A DNA stretch of 64,000 nt from Ammoniphilus oxalaticus (lineage in GTDB: Bacteria > Bacillota > Bacilli > Aneurinibacillales > RAOX-1), in contig NZ_MCHY01000001.1 of NCBI RefSeq assembly GCF_003609605.1, forward strand, positions 1-64,000. Reading direction: 5' to 3'. Position numbers and translations under genes: made by a program. This document shows positions 33,337-42,570 of the stretch, piece by piece (positions within the stretch are counted from its first letter, which is position 1; the number at the start of each line of letters is the position of its first letter). The notes beneath the pieces were generated by a model, which ran no database searches, was not told the DNA's origin, and saw nothing but the letters and a program-made list of their open reading frames with translations.

Positions 33337-35562
33337 ATGATTGCGAGATTCCGAAAGTCGTTTATGATAATATATGCAAGTTTATGGCTCTGTAGCAGTG
33401 TGGTTGGCGCGGAGAGTTTCCCTCCACAGACAGAGGGCATCGTCCAGGATGAAGAACAAGTGATGGATCCTTCACAAGTGAAGCAGTTGGGTGAGATCAT
33501 CAAGAAACTACCTGAAAAATACAAAGTTGTGATCATTCCTTCGACAGAGGAATTAACAACTCAACAATATACGGATGAATTATTTGTCGAATACGGTTTG
33601 GCCCGAGATCACGTGTTGTTCGTTTTCAATTTGGATAAGGCGGAGTTGGGGGTTAAAATTGGCGCGGGATTGCAGGCTAAAGGATTAACAGATGAAATTG
33701 TACAACAAACCGTTGATCATTTCTTTAGCCCTCATTCGAAACAAAAATCGTACATGAGCGGGATTTCAACGACGGCTCAAGGATTGAGTGACGTCATTCA
33801 GAAAGGTCCATCCGCGGCAACCGCTGCTCAAGGGCAAGGTTCAGTTGACCCCGTTCCACCGGGGAATAGTGAAGGTTCGGGCGGTTGGCTGTATGGCGCG
33901 ATTGGGTTGATCATTGCGATGATTGCTAGCGGTGTGTATGTTCAAATGCAACGCAAGAAGTGGACGCAGGAAATGGATGATCTTGAAGATTGGCTTGATA
34001 AAATTGAGGAAAACTTAAAGCGTCTAGAAGAAGATCCACAAGCGCAAGAAAACAGGAACGATCCGGATCATCCAAATCCTGTTTTACGTTTAATTGAACA
34101 AGCCCGCAACGAATCGTTGCCGCAAGCGGAGTTTACGCTATTAGAAGCCGATGCGATGTGTGAGAAATTTCGCTTTCGGAAGACAGAACAATTTGCGCAG
34201 GAAACAAAAAGTATCTTGTCCCGTGTCGATCATGAGATTAGTCAAATGCAAAGCAAGTTGTTTCAAGCTAAGGTCGCGGAAGAAGAATGCGAGCGTTTGT
34301 TGGCGGAAACAGAACAAGCGTGTGTTGCTCTTGAACGTAAAATGGACGAAATCAGCGCGAAATATGGCGTTTCTTTCAGGGAAATGCGTGACCTGTTAGC
34401 CCAGGCAAAAAACTGGTTGGAGACGAATCAGGCGCAGACGGACCTCGATACACCTGCTTTTCTCGATCAGTTAAGGGAACAAAAACAGATGATAATTGAA
34501 CATCTGAGAGAAGTTGAGCAATTTCCAAATTTAAGGCAGGAAGTCGCGGTCACGCTGGAGAGAGACTTAGCTCAATTACAGGAAGATTTGCAGGAAATGG
34601 TGGGCCATGGTTATCAAATTCCAGTTGAATTTTACCAAGATCATACGGCGCAGATGCGAAAAGAAGTTTTAGCTCTGCAACGATCAATCAAGAGCGGACG
34701 GATTCAAGGGGTATTAGGTCAAGTAAATGAACTGAAAGACCAGATCGATTCTTTCTACGATTTGATGGAAGAAATCGTGACCAAAAAAGCAAAGATTGTT
34801 CATTATCTACAAGAACTTCCTGACATGCTTGCGTCTTTAGAAACGGAAGAAAGACAGTTAACAGCGGAATTAGAAGAGTTGTCGTTACGTTACCGTGTCC
34901 AAGAAGGGGCGATCTTCAACTACTATTTAGAATTACAAGTTGCCTGTCAACAAGTTGGCGATCAATTGTTTTTAGTGAAACAAATGGACACAACGAATGA
35001 CCTTGATTTCATTCAAGCGATCGATTATTTAGAGGCGGCCCAAGAAACAATTGAAAAACTAATGTTGTTGCGCGAGGAAGCCTATGAAGAACTAGAACAA
35101 TTAAGAAAAGGCGAATTTGAGGCAAAAGACATCGTCGCTCAATTGCATACGGACCTCTTTCGTGTTGAACAACAAATACGGCGAAAAAATCTACCGGGTA
35201 TTCCGACTCAATTTATAGAGAGAATTCATCTAGGACAGCAATCTTTGTTTGAAGTAGAGGCGGTTTTAAATGAGGCGCCGCTTGACTTGCAAAAAATTAA
35301 CGCCTTGGTGAAAGATGCGCAAGCGGATGTTGAGAAGATTATAGCCGATACCCAACATATGTTTAGCTTAAGCGAGTCCGTCGAAGAAAAGATTCAAGCA
35401 ACGAATCGTTATCGAAGCCGATCGCAAGAAGTGAACGATTTGTTGAACGAGGCGGAAGAAGCGTTTCGAAATGCGGAATATGAGCGAGCGGATGAATTGG
35501 CGACAGAGGCTTACGAAGTAGCGATGCGTCGCGGTGGCGGTAGATCGAAATTTAAACGATAA
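33337..35562 (+). CDS. EzrA-like septation regulator with N-terminal TPM domain
   Basis: Order along the 742-residue chain: signal peptide (about 1-25), a TPM domain (about 30-150: EGIVQDEEQVMDP, then ELGVKIGAGLQAKGL), a Pro/Gly/Ser linker, a membrane helix (about 185-205), and more than 500 residues of charged coiled coil. Near the end stands the QNR-type patch IQATNRYRS (Gln687, Asn690, Arg691) characteristic of EzrA, followed by a helical EVNDLLNEAEEAFRNAEY segment as in EzrA. Gene position after refZ equals ezrA. EzrA controls FtsZ rings from the membrane; B. subtilis EzrA (about 560 residues) has no TPM domain. The ATG at 33337 or the TTG just before it follows GAGGAG. Confidence 0.8.
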   Translation: MIARFRKSFMIIYASLWLCSSVVGAESFPPQTEGIVQDEEQVMDPSQVKQLGEIIKKLPEKYKVVIIPSTEELTTQQYTDELFVEYGLARDHVLFVFNLDKAELGVKIGAGLQAKGLTDEIVQQTVDHFFSPHSKQKSYMSGISTTAQGLSDVIQKGPSAATAAQGQGSVDPVPPGNSEGSGGWLYGAIGLIIAMIASGVYVQMQRKKWTQEMDDLEDWLDKIEENLKRLEEDPQAQENRNDPDHPNPVLRLIEQARNESLPQAEFTLLEADAMCEKFRFRKTEQFAQETKSILSRVDHEISQMQSKLFQAKVAEEECERLLAETEQACVALERKMDEISAKYGVSFREMRDLLAQAKNWLETNQAQTDLDTPAFLDQLREQKQMIIEHLREVEQFPNLRQEVAVTLERDLAQLQEDLQEMVGHGYQIPVEFYQDHTAQMRKEVLALQRSIKSGRIQGVLGQVNELKDQIDSFYDLMEEIVTKKAKIVHYLQELPDMLASLETEERQLTAELEELSLRYRVQEGAIFNYYLELQVACQQVGDQLFLVKQMDTTNDLDFIQAIDYLEAAQETIEKLMLLREEAYEELEQLRKGEFEAKDIVAQLHTDLFRVEQQIRRKNLPGIPTQFIERIHLGQQSLFEVEAVLNEAPLDLQKINALVKDAQADVEKIIADTQHMFSLSESVEEKIQATNRYRSRSQEVNDLLNEAEEAFRNAEYERADELATEAYEVAMRRGGGRSKFKR

Positions 35563-35565
35563 AAT

Positions 35566-35615
35566 AAAAAAACGAGCAGGATGGAAGAGATGATTCCAAA
35601 CTGACTCGTTTTTTT
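35566..35615 (+). terminator. Terminator of the EzrA-like gene
   Basis: AAAAAAACGAG pairs with CTCGTTTTTTT across a long loop. Confidence 0.7.
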
Positions 35616-35726
35616 CGTTTACAAAATTTGATTGGATAAAAAATGGTCCCAATGTCCTGAGTCGTATGATACAATTTATGTAGAGAAAAGTGAACCGCTT
35701 GATCTGTTTTTATGGGGGCAAGTTAT

Positions 35727-36200
35727 ATGAATCAACAACGATTTCTTTTCACGAAAATAACGATTTTTTGCATTTACTTATGCGCGGCTTATTGGATTTC
35801 ATTGCATTATCCGCCGCTCGGCATGTTGTTCTATCCTTCGCTGGGTTCATTCAGTGTAATCTTGATGGGTCAAGGAAACTACCTCCGAGAGCTCGTCGTA
35901 ATCGCGTTAGGAGCAACGATCACATCCGCGATTGGCAGCCTATTATATTTTTGGTATCCATCAATCTTCACCATGTTTGTAACCGCTTTCACCACGCTGT
36001 GGCTGATGCAAAAATTTTCATGGCGAGCGGCTCCAATCCTCGCTGTCGCTCTAATTCCCTTCTTTTCCCACCCGACTACAATCTGGGTGTTGCCACTTTC
36101 TGTTTTGTGTTCAGTGATCTGTCTGCTTCTTCCATTAGGTCTTGTCCAAAGGTTAGAAAAAAGACGGGTCGCGGATATAAAGCGGGGTATTTCTCAGTAG
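35727..36200 (+). CDS. HPP-family-like membrane protein
   Basis: Small integral membrane protein of 157 residues with four to five helices. HYPPLGMLFYPSLGSFS near the N-terminus recalls the HPP motif that names the family; some HPP proteins act in nitrite transport in plastids, but bacterial function is not settled. ATG 35727 is preceded by GGGGGCAAG; the frame is open five codons further to 35712. Single gene with its own terminator. Confidence 0.6.
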   Translation: MNQQRFLFTKITIFCIYLCAAYWISLHYPPLGMLFYPSLGSFSVILMGQGNYLRELVVIALGATITSAIGSLLYFWYPSIFTMFVTAFTTLWLMQKFSWRAAPILAVALIPFFSHPTTIWVLPLSVLCSVICLLLPLGLVQRLEKRRVADIKRGISQ

Positions 36201-36234
36201 ACTGATGCATTTGCATGCGATCGGTCTTTTTTTT
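36199..36234 (+). terminator. Terminator of the HPP-like gene
   Basis: AGACTGAT pairs with ATCGGTCT (one T-G pair), inner GCA/TGC, then eight T. The stem overlaps the stop codon. Confidence 0.75.
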
Positions 36235-36290
36235 GCATTGAAATGAACTTTTTGTTGTTAAGGGGACTCTTATTAAAGAGAGGTGAAGGC

Positions 36291-36839
36291 ATGAATGTTA
36301 GGCGCAAGGTGAAAAAGGCAAAAGAGGGAGATAAAGAAGCGTTACTTCAACTGATTTTGGATGAAAAAGACGCATATTATCGGTTGGCGCGGATGTACAT
36401 GGGCAATTCCCATGACGCAATGGACGCTATGCAAGATATGATTGTGACCGTGTATGAAAAAATTGAACAGTTAAAGAAAGAAAATGCTTTTTATAGTTGG
36501 AGCAAAACGATTTTAGTAAATGAGTGTAAAACGATGTTGCGTAAGCGAAATAAAGTGACACCCCTGGACTGGCGAGATTCTGTGGAGGAGAGTTTCGAAC
36601 GAGCAACGGAGCGAAGCGCCCAACCACAACTTCAAGCGGAACAGCAACTAGAGATCGAAGCTTTGTTGCGTCACGTGAATGAACATCAAAAAGAGGCGAT
36701 TCAGCTGAGGTACTTTCACGATTTGGATTATGAAACGATCGCGGAGATGATGGATGTCTCATTAGGCACTGTAAAATCAAGGATTCATCAAGGCTTAAAA
36801 AAGCTAAGGGATCGGTTCGGGAGGGATGGCGATGCATGA
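36291..36839 (+). CDS. RNA polymerase sigma factor, ECF type
   Basis: Alternative sigma factor with region 2 (about residues 20-85: YYRLARMYMGNSHDAMDAMQD) and region 4 (about 125-175: LRYFHDLDYETIAEMMDVSLGTVKSRIHQ). 182 residues. ATG 36291 follows AGAGGTGAAGG. The next gene begins eight bases before its stop and encodes the probable anti-sigma factor, so expression and activity are coupled. A TGAACTTTTT run near 36244 could be an ECF-type -35 for autoregulation. The signal sensed is unknown. Confidence 0.9.
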   Translation: MNVRRKVKKAKEGDKEALLQLILDEKDAYYRLARMYMGNSHDAMDAMQDMIVTVYEKIEQLKKENAFYSWSKTILVNECKTMLRKRNKVTPLDWRDSVEESFERATERSAQPQLQAEQQLEIEALLRHVNEHQKEAIQLRYFHDLDYETIAEMMDVSLGTVKSRIHQGLKKLRDRFGRDGDA

Positions 36840-38115
36840 CATTGAGAAAAAGTTGTTAGACGAAAAAAAGCGAATAGAAAAAGTAAAGGCCCCGATAGAA
36901 ATGGAAACGAAGCTAAGAGAAGCTTTAGCGTCGGTGGAACCACAGCGAAACAACAGGGTTGGATTCGGTTGGAAAAGTGGGGGGATCGCCGCCGTCGTCT
37001 TATTAACGGTGATGCTTATTGGAAATCAGTATCAGGCGGTCGCTTATTATGGGAAAAAGTTCTTTGGATTTGATGAAGTGACTAATGAAACCTTACAAGC
37101 GCTAAATGAGCAGGGACGTGGGCAAGCAATCGATCGAACCATTCAGTTAGAAGATGGTTCCAGGTTAACTGTGAATGGGATAATGGACGACAAGAACCAA
37201 CTGATCTTGTATTATACGTGGGCGCGCCCAACGGGAAAATTAGATCCCATGGATTCCCCTTTAACGTTTGCGTCACTCAGCGGATTTCTCACAAAATCTA
37301 ACGGGGTAAGCGAAATATCGATTCCAAACGATCAGCTAAACGAGATAAAAGGTACGAAGACGTTTGAGCCTGTCAGTCCATTTGCTAAACAATTGACGTT
37401 ACACCTGATGTCAGATCAATCCATCACATTTCCTTACGATCCTTCCCAAGCATTACAAAAGAGAATTAAGCAATCGATTAATAAGACGGTGGCCGTTGAT
37501 CGGGGCAAGGTTCAGTTTAAGTCGCTTACGGCGACACCGACAATGACGGTCATTGACGGAACGCTACAGGTTGATAACTATGACAGGCTTCCTCTCGGTT
37601 TATATGGGATTGAACTGCTGGCAGATGGAACATCTGTCCCAATCATGGGCGGTGGCAGCCGTTCGGCTTTTAGAGGGATGCTTGGGATTAAATTTCAAAT
37701 CGAATATGACGCGTTGCCGGAACAGATTGATATACTTCAATTAGCGTTTAACCGTTTTATTGGATATCAATCATTAGAACAGAAAATTTCGCTCAATACG
37801 GTGGTCGGTGAGCCGATTTTGCTTGTCGATAAACTTCTGCAGATCAAAGGGGTATCCGTTACTCCAGAAGGTGTTGAAATCACGGTCATCACTGACGATG
37901 AAATTTTGCTGGATGGGGTTTCGATTGTTGGAGAAAAGGGGGAGACGCCGTTACAGACGACGGTAAAGCATCGGGAACCCGAGTATGTGGAAGAAAACGT
38001 TTATAAGGAGCGCGTCCTATTGTTTGATACAAATGAGCGACCTAAGTATTTGTTAATTAAAGGAATGCATTACATTAAGACATATAACCAGGTCATTGAC
38101 ATCCCAATTCGTTAA
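36832..38115 (+). CDS. DUF4179-type membrane anti-sigma factor
   Basis: Probable regulator of the sigma factor encoded just upstream. Residues 1-45 are cytoplasmic and charged, a membrane helix lies at about 47-63 (GGIAAVVLLTVMLIG), and the large remainder is extracytoplasmic: a DUF4179 segment (FFGFDEVTNETLQALNEQGRGQ) and a beta-rich C-terminal domain. ATG 36832 has better spacing to GGGAGGG than ATG 36826. Signals may act on the outer domain, by proteolysis or conformational change. Confidence 0.85.
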   Translation: MHDIEKKLLDEKKRIEKVKAPIEMETKLREALASVEPQRNNRVGFGWKSGGIAAVVLLTVMLIGNQYQAVAYYGKKFFGFDEVTNETLQALNEQGRGQAIDRTIQLEDGSRLTVNGIMDDKNQLILYYTWARPTGKLDPMDSPLTFASLSGFLTKSNGVSEISIPNDQLNEIKGTKTFEPVSPFAKQLTLHLMSDQSITFPYDPSQALQKRIKQSINKTVAVDRGKVQFKSLTATPTMTVIDGTLQVDNYDRLPLGLYGIELLADGTSVPIMGGGSRSAFRGMLGIKFQIEYDALPEQIDILQLAFNRFIGYQSLEQKISLNTVVGEPILLVDKLLQIKGVSVTPEGVEITVITDDEILLDGVSIVGEKGETPLQTTVKHREPEYVEENVYKERVLLFDTNERPKYLLIKGMHYIKTYNQVIDIPIR

Positions 38116-38195
38116 TTTTTTAAAAAATATGATTGTAGGTAGCAACATAAGGCATTGCTTCATAATCATATGACAAGTCCGAGAAAAAAGTATGA

Positions 38196-38411
38196 ATGAA
38201 TAAGAATAGTAGTCTAACACCCAATTCAAACTTCACAGATGTGGATTATAATAATAAGTTTGGAGATAGCAAGCGAGGAGCTCAAGATGGTTATTTTTTG
38301 CGAATAAAACCGAATGAAATTATTCGCCAACTGGAGGGACTACTCTTGCCGATGGGATGTACGAGTGTGACAGATACTTGTAAAACGGAAATCAAAAAAA
38401 CGAACGCTTGA
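38196..38411 (+). CDS. Hypothetical protein (71 aa), uncertain
   Basis: Open frame without a recognisable ribosome site or family. The product is hydrophilic, with a central EIIRQLEGLLLPMGC segment and two cysteines. It lies in a 425-base interval between the anti-sigma gene and the TerC gene where nothing else coding is seen. It may be spurious. Confidence 0.35.
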   Translation: MNKNSSLTPNSNFTDVDYNNKFGDSKRGAQDGYFLRIKPNEIIRQLEGLLLPMGCTSVTDTCKTEIKKTNA

Positions 38412-38501
38412 ATTGTTAAGATTGATACAATCAGAATGAGGTTAAGAAGTATGAGAAGCAATTGCCGATTAAGTCAATCAGTGTATAGCGATTAGCATAG
38501 G

Positions 38502-38541
38502 AAAGTGGAGCCAACATGAAGTTGTTGGATCCGCTTTTTTT
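38502..38541 (+). terminator. Terminator before the second TerC gene
   Basis: AAAGTGGAGCCAAC pairs with GTTGGATCCGCTTT (one mismatch and one G-T pair), then a T-run. Confidence 0.75.
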
Positions 38542-38542
38542 A

Positions 38543-39223
38543 TCAGGATGCTTTCGGGAGGGCGCGCGTCTGTTTTTGATTCCTCCATTTACCAAATAGC
38601 AGCGTTAAAATCACGACGACGATTTTAATCAAAAAATGGTACTTGACTAGAATATGCTGATGGATAAACGGATCGCCTAAAAACATAACAGCGGCAGTAT
38701 AGGCGATGATGCCTGCTCCAACGTAAACGAGAAACGGGTATTTATTCATTAGTGTAGAAATGAGTTGACTGGCAAATATGATAATTGGGATACTGATCGC
38801 TAGTCCGATGAGGATCAATACAAAATTTCCGCGTGAGGCCCCCGCAATCGCTAAAATATTGTCGAGACCCATGATTAAGTCAGCGACGACGATCGTTTTA
38901 ATTGCCGCGAGCATATTTTGGGGGTTAGCTAACTCACCTTCTTCAGGTGGTTTATCACCGACGATGAGATTGATCGCCACATAAATTAAAAACAGTCCTC
39001 CTATCGCCATCAGGAAAGGAATAGAAAGTAGTCGAATCGCAACGAACGTAAGTAAAACGCGGATCACGACGGCAGCTAACGTTCCGTATAGAATCGCTTT
39101 TTTTCGTTGGATGGCAGGTAGATTTCGCGAAGCCATACCGATCACAACCGCATTATCACCGGCCAGGGCCAGATCAATTCCGATAATCATTAATAAAGAT
39201 AACCAGGTCTCGGTAGTAAACAC
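38543..39223 (-). CDS. TerC-family membrane protein, second copy
   Basis: Paralogue of the product of 11856-12554, with the same blocks: GIDLALAGDNAVVIGMASRNLP and DLIMGLDNILAIAGASRGN. 226 residues, about seven helices. GTG 39223 follows AAAGGGGATGA. Unlike the first copy there is no yybP-ykoY element upstream, so it is probably expressed independently of Mn2+, perhaps for metallating exported proteins as shown for TerC proteins in B. subtilis. Confidence 0.9.
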   Translation of the reverse strand: MFTTETWLSLLMIIGIDLALAGDNAVVIGMASRNLPAIQRKKAILYGTLAAVVIRVLLTFVAIRLLSIPFLMAIGGLFLIYVAINLIVGDKPPEEGELANPQNMLAAIKTIVVADLIMGLDNILAIAGASRGNFVLILIGLAISIPIIIFASQLISTLMNKYPFLVYVGAGIIAYTAAVMFLGDPFIHQHILVKYHFLIKIVVVILTLLFGKWRNQKQTRALPKAS

Positions 39224-39270
39224 TAGTTCATCCCCTTTGAACCCAAATAAATTGGTATTAAATAATTTAG

Positions 39271-39300
39271 GAAAAAGCCTGAAACACCATTGTTTCAGGC
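39271..39300 (-). terminator. Terminator of the MFS gene
   Basis: GCCTGAAAC/GTTTCAGGC nine-pair stem; on the minus strand it is followed by a short T-run. Confidence 0.8.
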
Positions 39301-39316
39301 TTAAAATCCTTAATGG

Positions 39317-40576
39317 TTATTTTGAAGTTGCTTCAACAACAACGGACTTTCCTTTGGTTGGCTTGCCCATCCTTGGTATGACGAAGGTGGCAAGAGCAAA
39401 GGCGATAAACGATGTGGCTGCTGTGATTGTAAAAGCTGCTTGCCAGCCTAACGCTGTTGCTACCGCGGCTCCTACCCCTCCACCAAATATAGCGGCTGTT
39501 GCTTTCGCCGCCCAGAAGAAACCATAGTTTTGAGCTGAGTAAGCGGTTCCGAATAAATCCGTATTGATCGATGGGAATAACGCGTAACTCCCACCCCAGG
39601 TAAAGAAGGCTAAAGCTAACATCGCAATAAATAACAGGTCATTTATTTTAGCTACAGTGGGGAAAAAGAACAAGACGATCGAGTTAATAAAGAACACAAT
39701 CGACATCGTTTTGAAACGGCCAATCTTGTCAGATACAGCTCCCCAGACCGGCCGACTTGAGCCGTTCGCAATATTTTGTATGGAAACGGCGATTGTTATC
39801 GTCGCAATCGGTATTCCGATGCTTTTCGCGTAAGGAGCGCTGTTCGCAACGAGCAATAAGCCACCGAAGTTTATACTAAAGAAAGCGGCCCAAAGCACCC
39901 AAAAATGAGCGGTTTTTAACATTTCTTTGGACGTAAAATCCTTTTCAGTAACCACTTTTTTAACGCCTGGGGCTCCAGCGCTTTGTGGGAAGCGAATGAC
40001 AAACGCGATCAGGATAATGACAATCCCTTCAATAAATCCGGTAAGCATAAAGGCTGTGCCAACACCTTTGGTCTCCAACACGGAGCTGATGACGGGTAAA
40101 AACGGAAGTACGCCCATTCCATAACCAGCAGCCGTGAATCCGGACGCCAATCCTCTTTTATTAGGGAACCATCTTGTCGCGGTGTTAATCGCTGTCCCGT
40201 AAACGATACCTACCCCGGCTCCCGCTAATGTGTAAAGCGCGTACAAAGCTGGCACTGAATTGACGCGCCCCATAAAGGACCAACCGAGCAGAACCATCGC
40301 GCCCGATAAAATTAACATCATTCTTGGACCAAACTTATCAACGAAATATCCGCCAGTGGGTTGAGAACCCGCTTGAATAACTTGTGAGAGCGTAAAGGCA
40401 GTTTGTACAACGGCAAGCGATACGCCAAGTTTATCTTTTAGCGGATTGGAATATAATGTCCAAGAATATTGAACTCCGGAGATCATGGTCATTAATAAAA
40501 CGGCGCAGATGAGATGAAACCATTTATTTTGCAGCAGTCCGTTAGGGAGCTGTTTTTTTGTAATTGAAGTACTCAT
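39317..40576 (-). CDS. MFS transporter of the oxalate:formate antiporter (OxlT) type
   Basis: Twelve-helix major facilitator protein of 419 residues. GVQYSWTLYSNPLKDKLG in the first helix, QAGSQPTGGYFVDKFGPR, and the symmetric ANGSSRPVWGAVSDKIGR in the second half are typical of the OxlT family. OxlT exchanges oxalate for formate; many relatives carry other monocarboxylates, so the substrate is uncertain. ATG 40576 follows GGGAGAATC. Transcribed alone toward the TerC gene. Confidence 0.85.
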   Translation of the reverse strand: MSTSITKKQLPNGLLQNKWFHLICAVLLMTMISGVQYSWTLYSNPLKDKLGVSLAVVQTAFTLSQVIQAGSQPTGGYFVDKFGPRMMLILSGAMVLLGWSFMGRVNSVPALYALYTLAGAGVGIVYGTAINTATRWFPNKRGLASGFTAAGYGMGVLPFLPVISSVLETKGVGTAFMLTGFIEGIVIILIAFVIRFPQSAGAPGVKKVVTEKDFTSKEMLKTAHFWVLWAAFFSINFGGLLLVANSAPYAKSIGIPIATITIAVSIQNIANGSSRPVWGAVSDKIGRFKTMSIVFFINSIVLFFFPTVAKINDLLFIAMLALAFFTWGGSYALFPSINTDLFGTAYSAQNYGFFWAAKATAAIFGGGVGAAVATALGWQAAFTITAATSFIAFALATFVIPRMGKPTKGKSVVVEATSK

Positions 40577-40736
40577 ATTGATTCTCCCTTCGAAGTGTAG
40601 GTCGCTTGTTATTATGGACGCGGAAAGGCTTTAATATTTACATTTGCAAAAGAACAAGCCGATCACAGTATAGAAATTTTAGGAAAGGACGAACCTATAC
40701 ATAGAGAACTGTGTTTACACGAAAGGAGGTTTTAGG

Positions 40737-40922
40737 ATGATGAATGTAAATAGAGCTCAAGAAATTTTGGATTCAAGCAATAAAATCGACGTTCAACATA
40801 ACGGGACTGCTGTTTGGATCGAAGATGTCGATGCGCAAAGCCAAACGGCAAGGGTGTATCCGGAAGGAAGACCTGAGGATAAACAGACCGTTGCGATCAA
40901 TGAATTGAAGGAAATTCAATAA
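40737..40922 (+). CDS. sspH: Small acid-soluble spore protein H
   Basis: Minor SASP deposited in the spore core. The 61-residue product has the H-type pattern: MNVNRAQEILDSSNKIDVQ, then NGTAVWIEDVD and ARVYPEGRPEDKQTVAINELKE. Start ATG 40737 (with a second ATG directly after) follows AAAGGAGG. Expression in the forespore by sigma G is expected from the family, but I see no clear sigma G boxes. Direct evidence that the organism sporulates. Confidence 0.92.
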   Translation: MMNVNRAQEILDSSNKIDVQHNGTAVWIEDVDAQSQTARVYPEGRPEDKQTVAINELKEIQ

Positions 40923-40950
40923 TGAACTGTTAGAGAGTAGTTAGTAGAAG

Positions 40951-40987
40951 ACAGCCTCTCCCGAATAGGGTCAGAGGCTGTTTTTAT
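40951..40987 (+). terminator. Terminator of sspH
   Basis: ACAGCCTCT pairs with AGAGGCTGT, then TTTTATTT. Confidence 0.85.
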
Positions 40988-41059
40988 TTATTCGCTTTTA
41001 TTGCCAAGTATGGTTTTGGGGATGCAAGGTAAAGCTAAAAAAAGTGGAGGTGATCATTC

Positions 41060-41269
41060 ATGAAGGTAGAAGTTAAATGTTCCGTCTCAAACTGCTCGTT
41101 TTGGGGTCAGGGAAATAATTGTGAAGCGCCATCGATTATGGTTGAGGTGGACCGTCATTCCGAATATGATAGTGAAATGGCAAGTGAACTGGGAATCCAG
41201 ACTGAACACCAAGATACAGCTCAAGTATCGGCGGAAACGTGCTGCCGCACATTTAAACCTAAAAAGTAA
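41060..41269 (+). CDS. DUF1540 protein
   Basis: A 69-residue protein with the DUF1540 arrangement of cysteines: VKCSVSNCSFWGQGNNCEAP at the start and ETCCRTFKP at the end, probably binding one metal ion. Such proteins are common in spore formers and clostridia, with unknown function. ATG 41060 follows AGTGGAGGTG. Own terminator follows. Confidence 0.85.
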   Translation: MKVEVKCSVSNCSFWGQGNNCEAPSIMVEVDRHSEYDSEMASELGIQTEHQDTAQVSAETCCRTFKPKK

Positions 41270-41286
41270 ACGTTTGATCATCGCAA

Positions 41287-41324
41287 AAGCAGGTGAGGAT
41301 GGAGACATTCTTCACCTGCTTTTT
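41287..41324 (+). terminator. Terminator of the DUF1540 gene
   Basis: GCAGGTGA pairs with TCACCTGC, then T-run. Confidence 0.85.
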
Positions 41325-41439
41325 CCATTACGCTTATATACATCATTTCACAAAAAAGAGTGACCTATGCATTAATGGTTGAAACTGATTCAACAGTATA
41401 GGAAAATAGCGATTATATAGCAATGAAAAGGAGAAGAGC

Positions 41440-42555
41440 ATGACCACAAAGAAGGAACAAAAAAAAGGTTGGAAGTCGTGGGGCCCGGGTCTTATCGCTT
41501 TCTTCGCCTTTTTTGGTAGTAAATTCAAATTTTTGTTACCCCTTTTGAAACTTGGAAAATTCGGAGGAACGATTTGGAGCATGGCTCTTATGGTTTGGGC
41601 TTATGCGATTTTTTACCCTTGGTTTTTTGCGATCGGTGTTGTCGTGATGATCTTTATCCATGAGATGGGCCATGTGCTCGCGGCGAAAAGAAAAGGAATC
41701 CCTGTTTCGGCGCCCGCTTTTATTCCATTTGTAGGCGCGTTGATCACAATGAGAAAACAGCCGCTCAATGCGGAAGAGGAAGCCTACCTCGCTTTCGGAG
41801 GTCCATTAATTGGTACGGTTGGGGCATTGGGCGCTTATGGGCTTGGCGTCGCTTTACAGTCACCCGCTTTATTATCCGTGGCTCAAATTGGCTTCTTTCT
41901 AAATTTGATTAACTTAATTCCGATTCATCCGTTAGATGGAGGCAGAATTGTAACCGCAATTTCAAGATGGTTGTGGGTTGTTGGATTGATCGGTGGACTT
42001 ATCGTTATACTTTATTTAGGTATGTATATTTTCTTAATTTTCTGGGCGATGTTTGCATGGGAGTTGTACAAGAAATATGTGCGCAAGAAAAAGCCGATTG
42101 AAGAGGAACAAGAGACGACACTCGTTATTTCCACAGCCGAAGAAAACTTTGTCGCAAACGGCTTACCGATCCCCGCTACATCTCATCGCAGGGAGCTCAC
42201 TTTTATACAGAGTTGTGATTTGCGAACGCGAACAGAGTTGCTGCATGTTTATTACCCGGGAATTGGAGCTTTGTCGTCAGCGCCCGTAACGTTTGATATC
42301 GGGTTGGTTAAACAGGTAACCTTGATTGAGACGAAACATAAGAGTGAATACGGAATTGTTGAGATGAGATTGGCGCTTAGATATCAGCTCTATTCAGAGC
42401 AAGTCCCATCTGTATTTCAAGGGGAAGAATATTATCAAGTACCGACTCGAACGCGTTTTATTTATGGCGTGTCCTATTTAGGACTAGCCGCGTTTCTTGC
42501 TTGGATGATGCTCGTCACCTTCAACGCGTTTAACTCGCCAGGATTGGTGGGGTAG
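41440..42555 (+). CDS. Site-2 protease family membrane metalloprotease (M50)
   Basis: Intramembrane zinc protease. HEMGH near residue 75 binds zinc with the Asp in NLIPIHPLDGG near 160. About six helices in residues 20-215, followed by a soluble region of roughly 130 residues and a last helix near the C-terminus. No PDZ domain is visible, so it belongs to the compact YwhC/SpoIVFB-like kind rather than RasP. Substrate unknown. ATG 41440 follows AAAGGAGAAG. Followed closely by a small membrane-protein gene. Confidence 0.9.
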   Translation: MTTKKEQKKGWKSWGPGLIAFFAFFGSKFKFLLPLLKLGKFGGTIWSMALMVWAYAIFYPWFFAIGVVVMIFIHEMGHVLAAKRKGIPVSAPAFIPFVGALITMRKQPLNAEEEAYLAFGGPLIGTVGALGAYGLGVALQSPALLSVAQIGFFLNLINLIPIHPLDGGRIVTAISRWLWVVGLIGGLIVILYLGMYIFLIFWAMFAWELYKKYVRKKKPIEEEQETTLVISTAEENFVANGLPIPATSHRRELTFIQSCDLRTRTELLHVYYPGIGALSSAPVTFDIGLVKQVTLIETKHKSEYGIVEMRLALRYQLYSEQVPSVFQGEEYYQVPTRTRFIYGVSYLGLAAFLAWMMLVTFNAFNSPGLVG

Positions 42556-42570
42556 AAGGAGTGGGGTTAA

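Noticed and set aside
35690-36205. 171-codon frame overlapping the HPP-like gene
   Set aside because: Another frame over the same DNA; its product has no membrane pattern or family resemblance, whereas the 35727 frame has a ribosome site and a coherent membrane protein.
36427-36837. Antisense frame over the sigma factor gene
   Set aside because: Lies opposite conserved sigma regions 2 and 4; no promoter or ribosome site.
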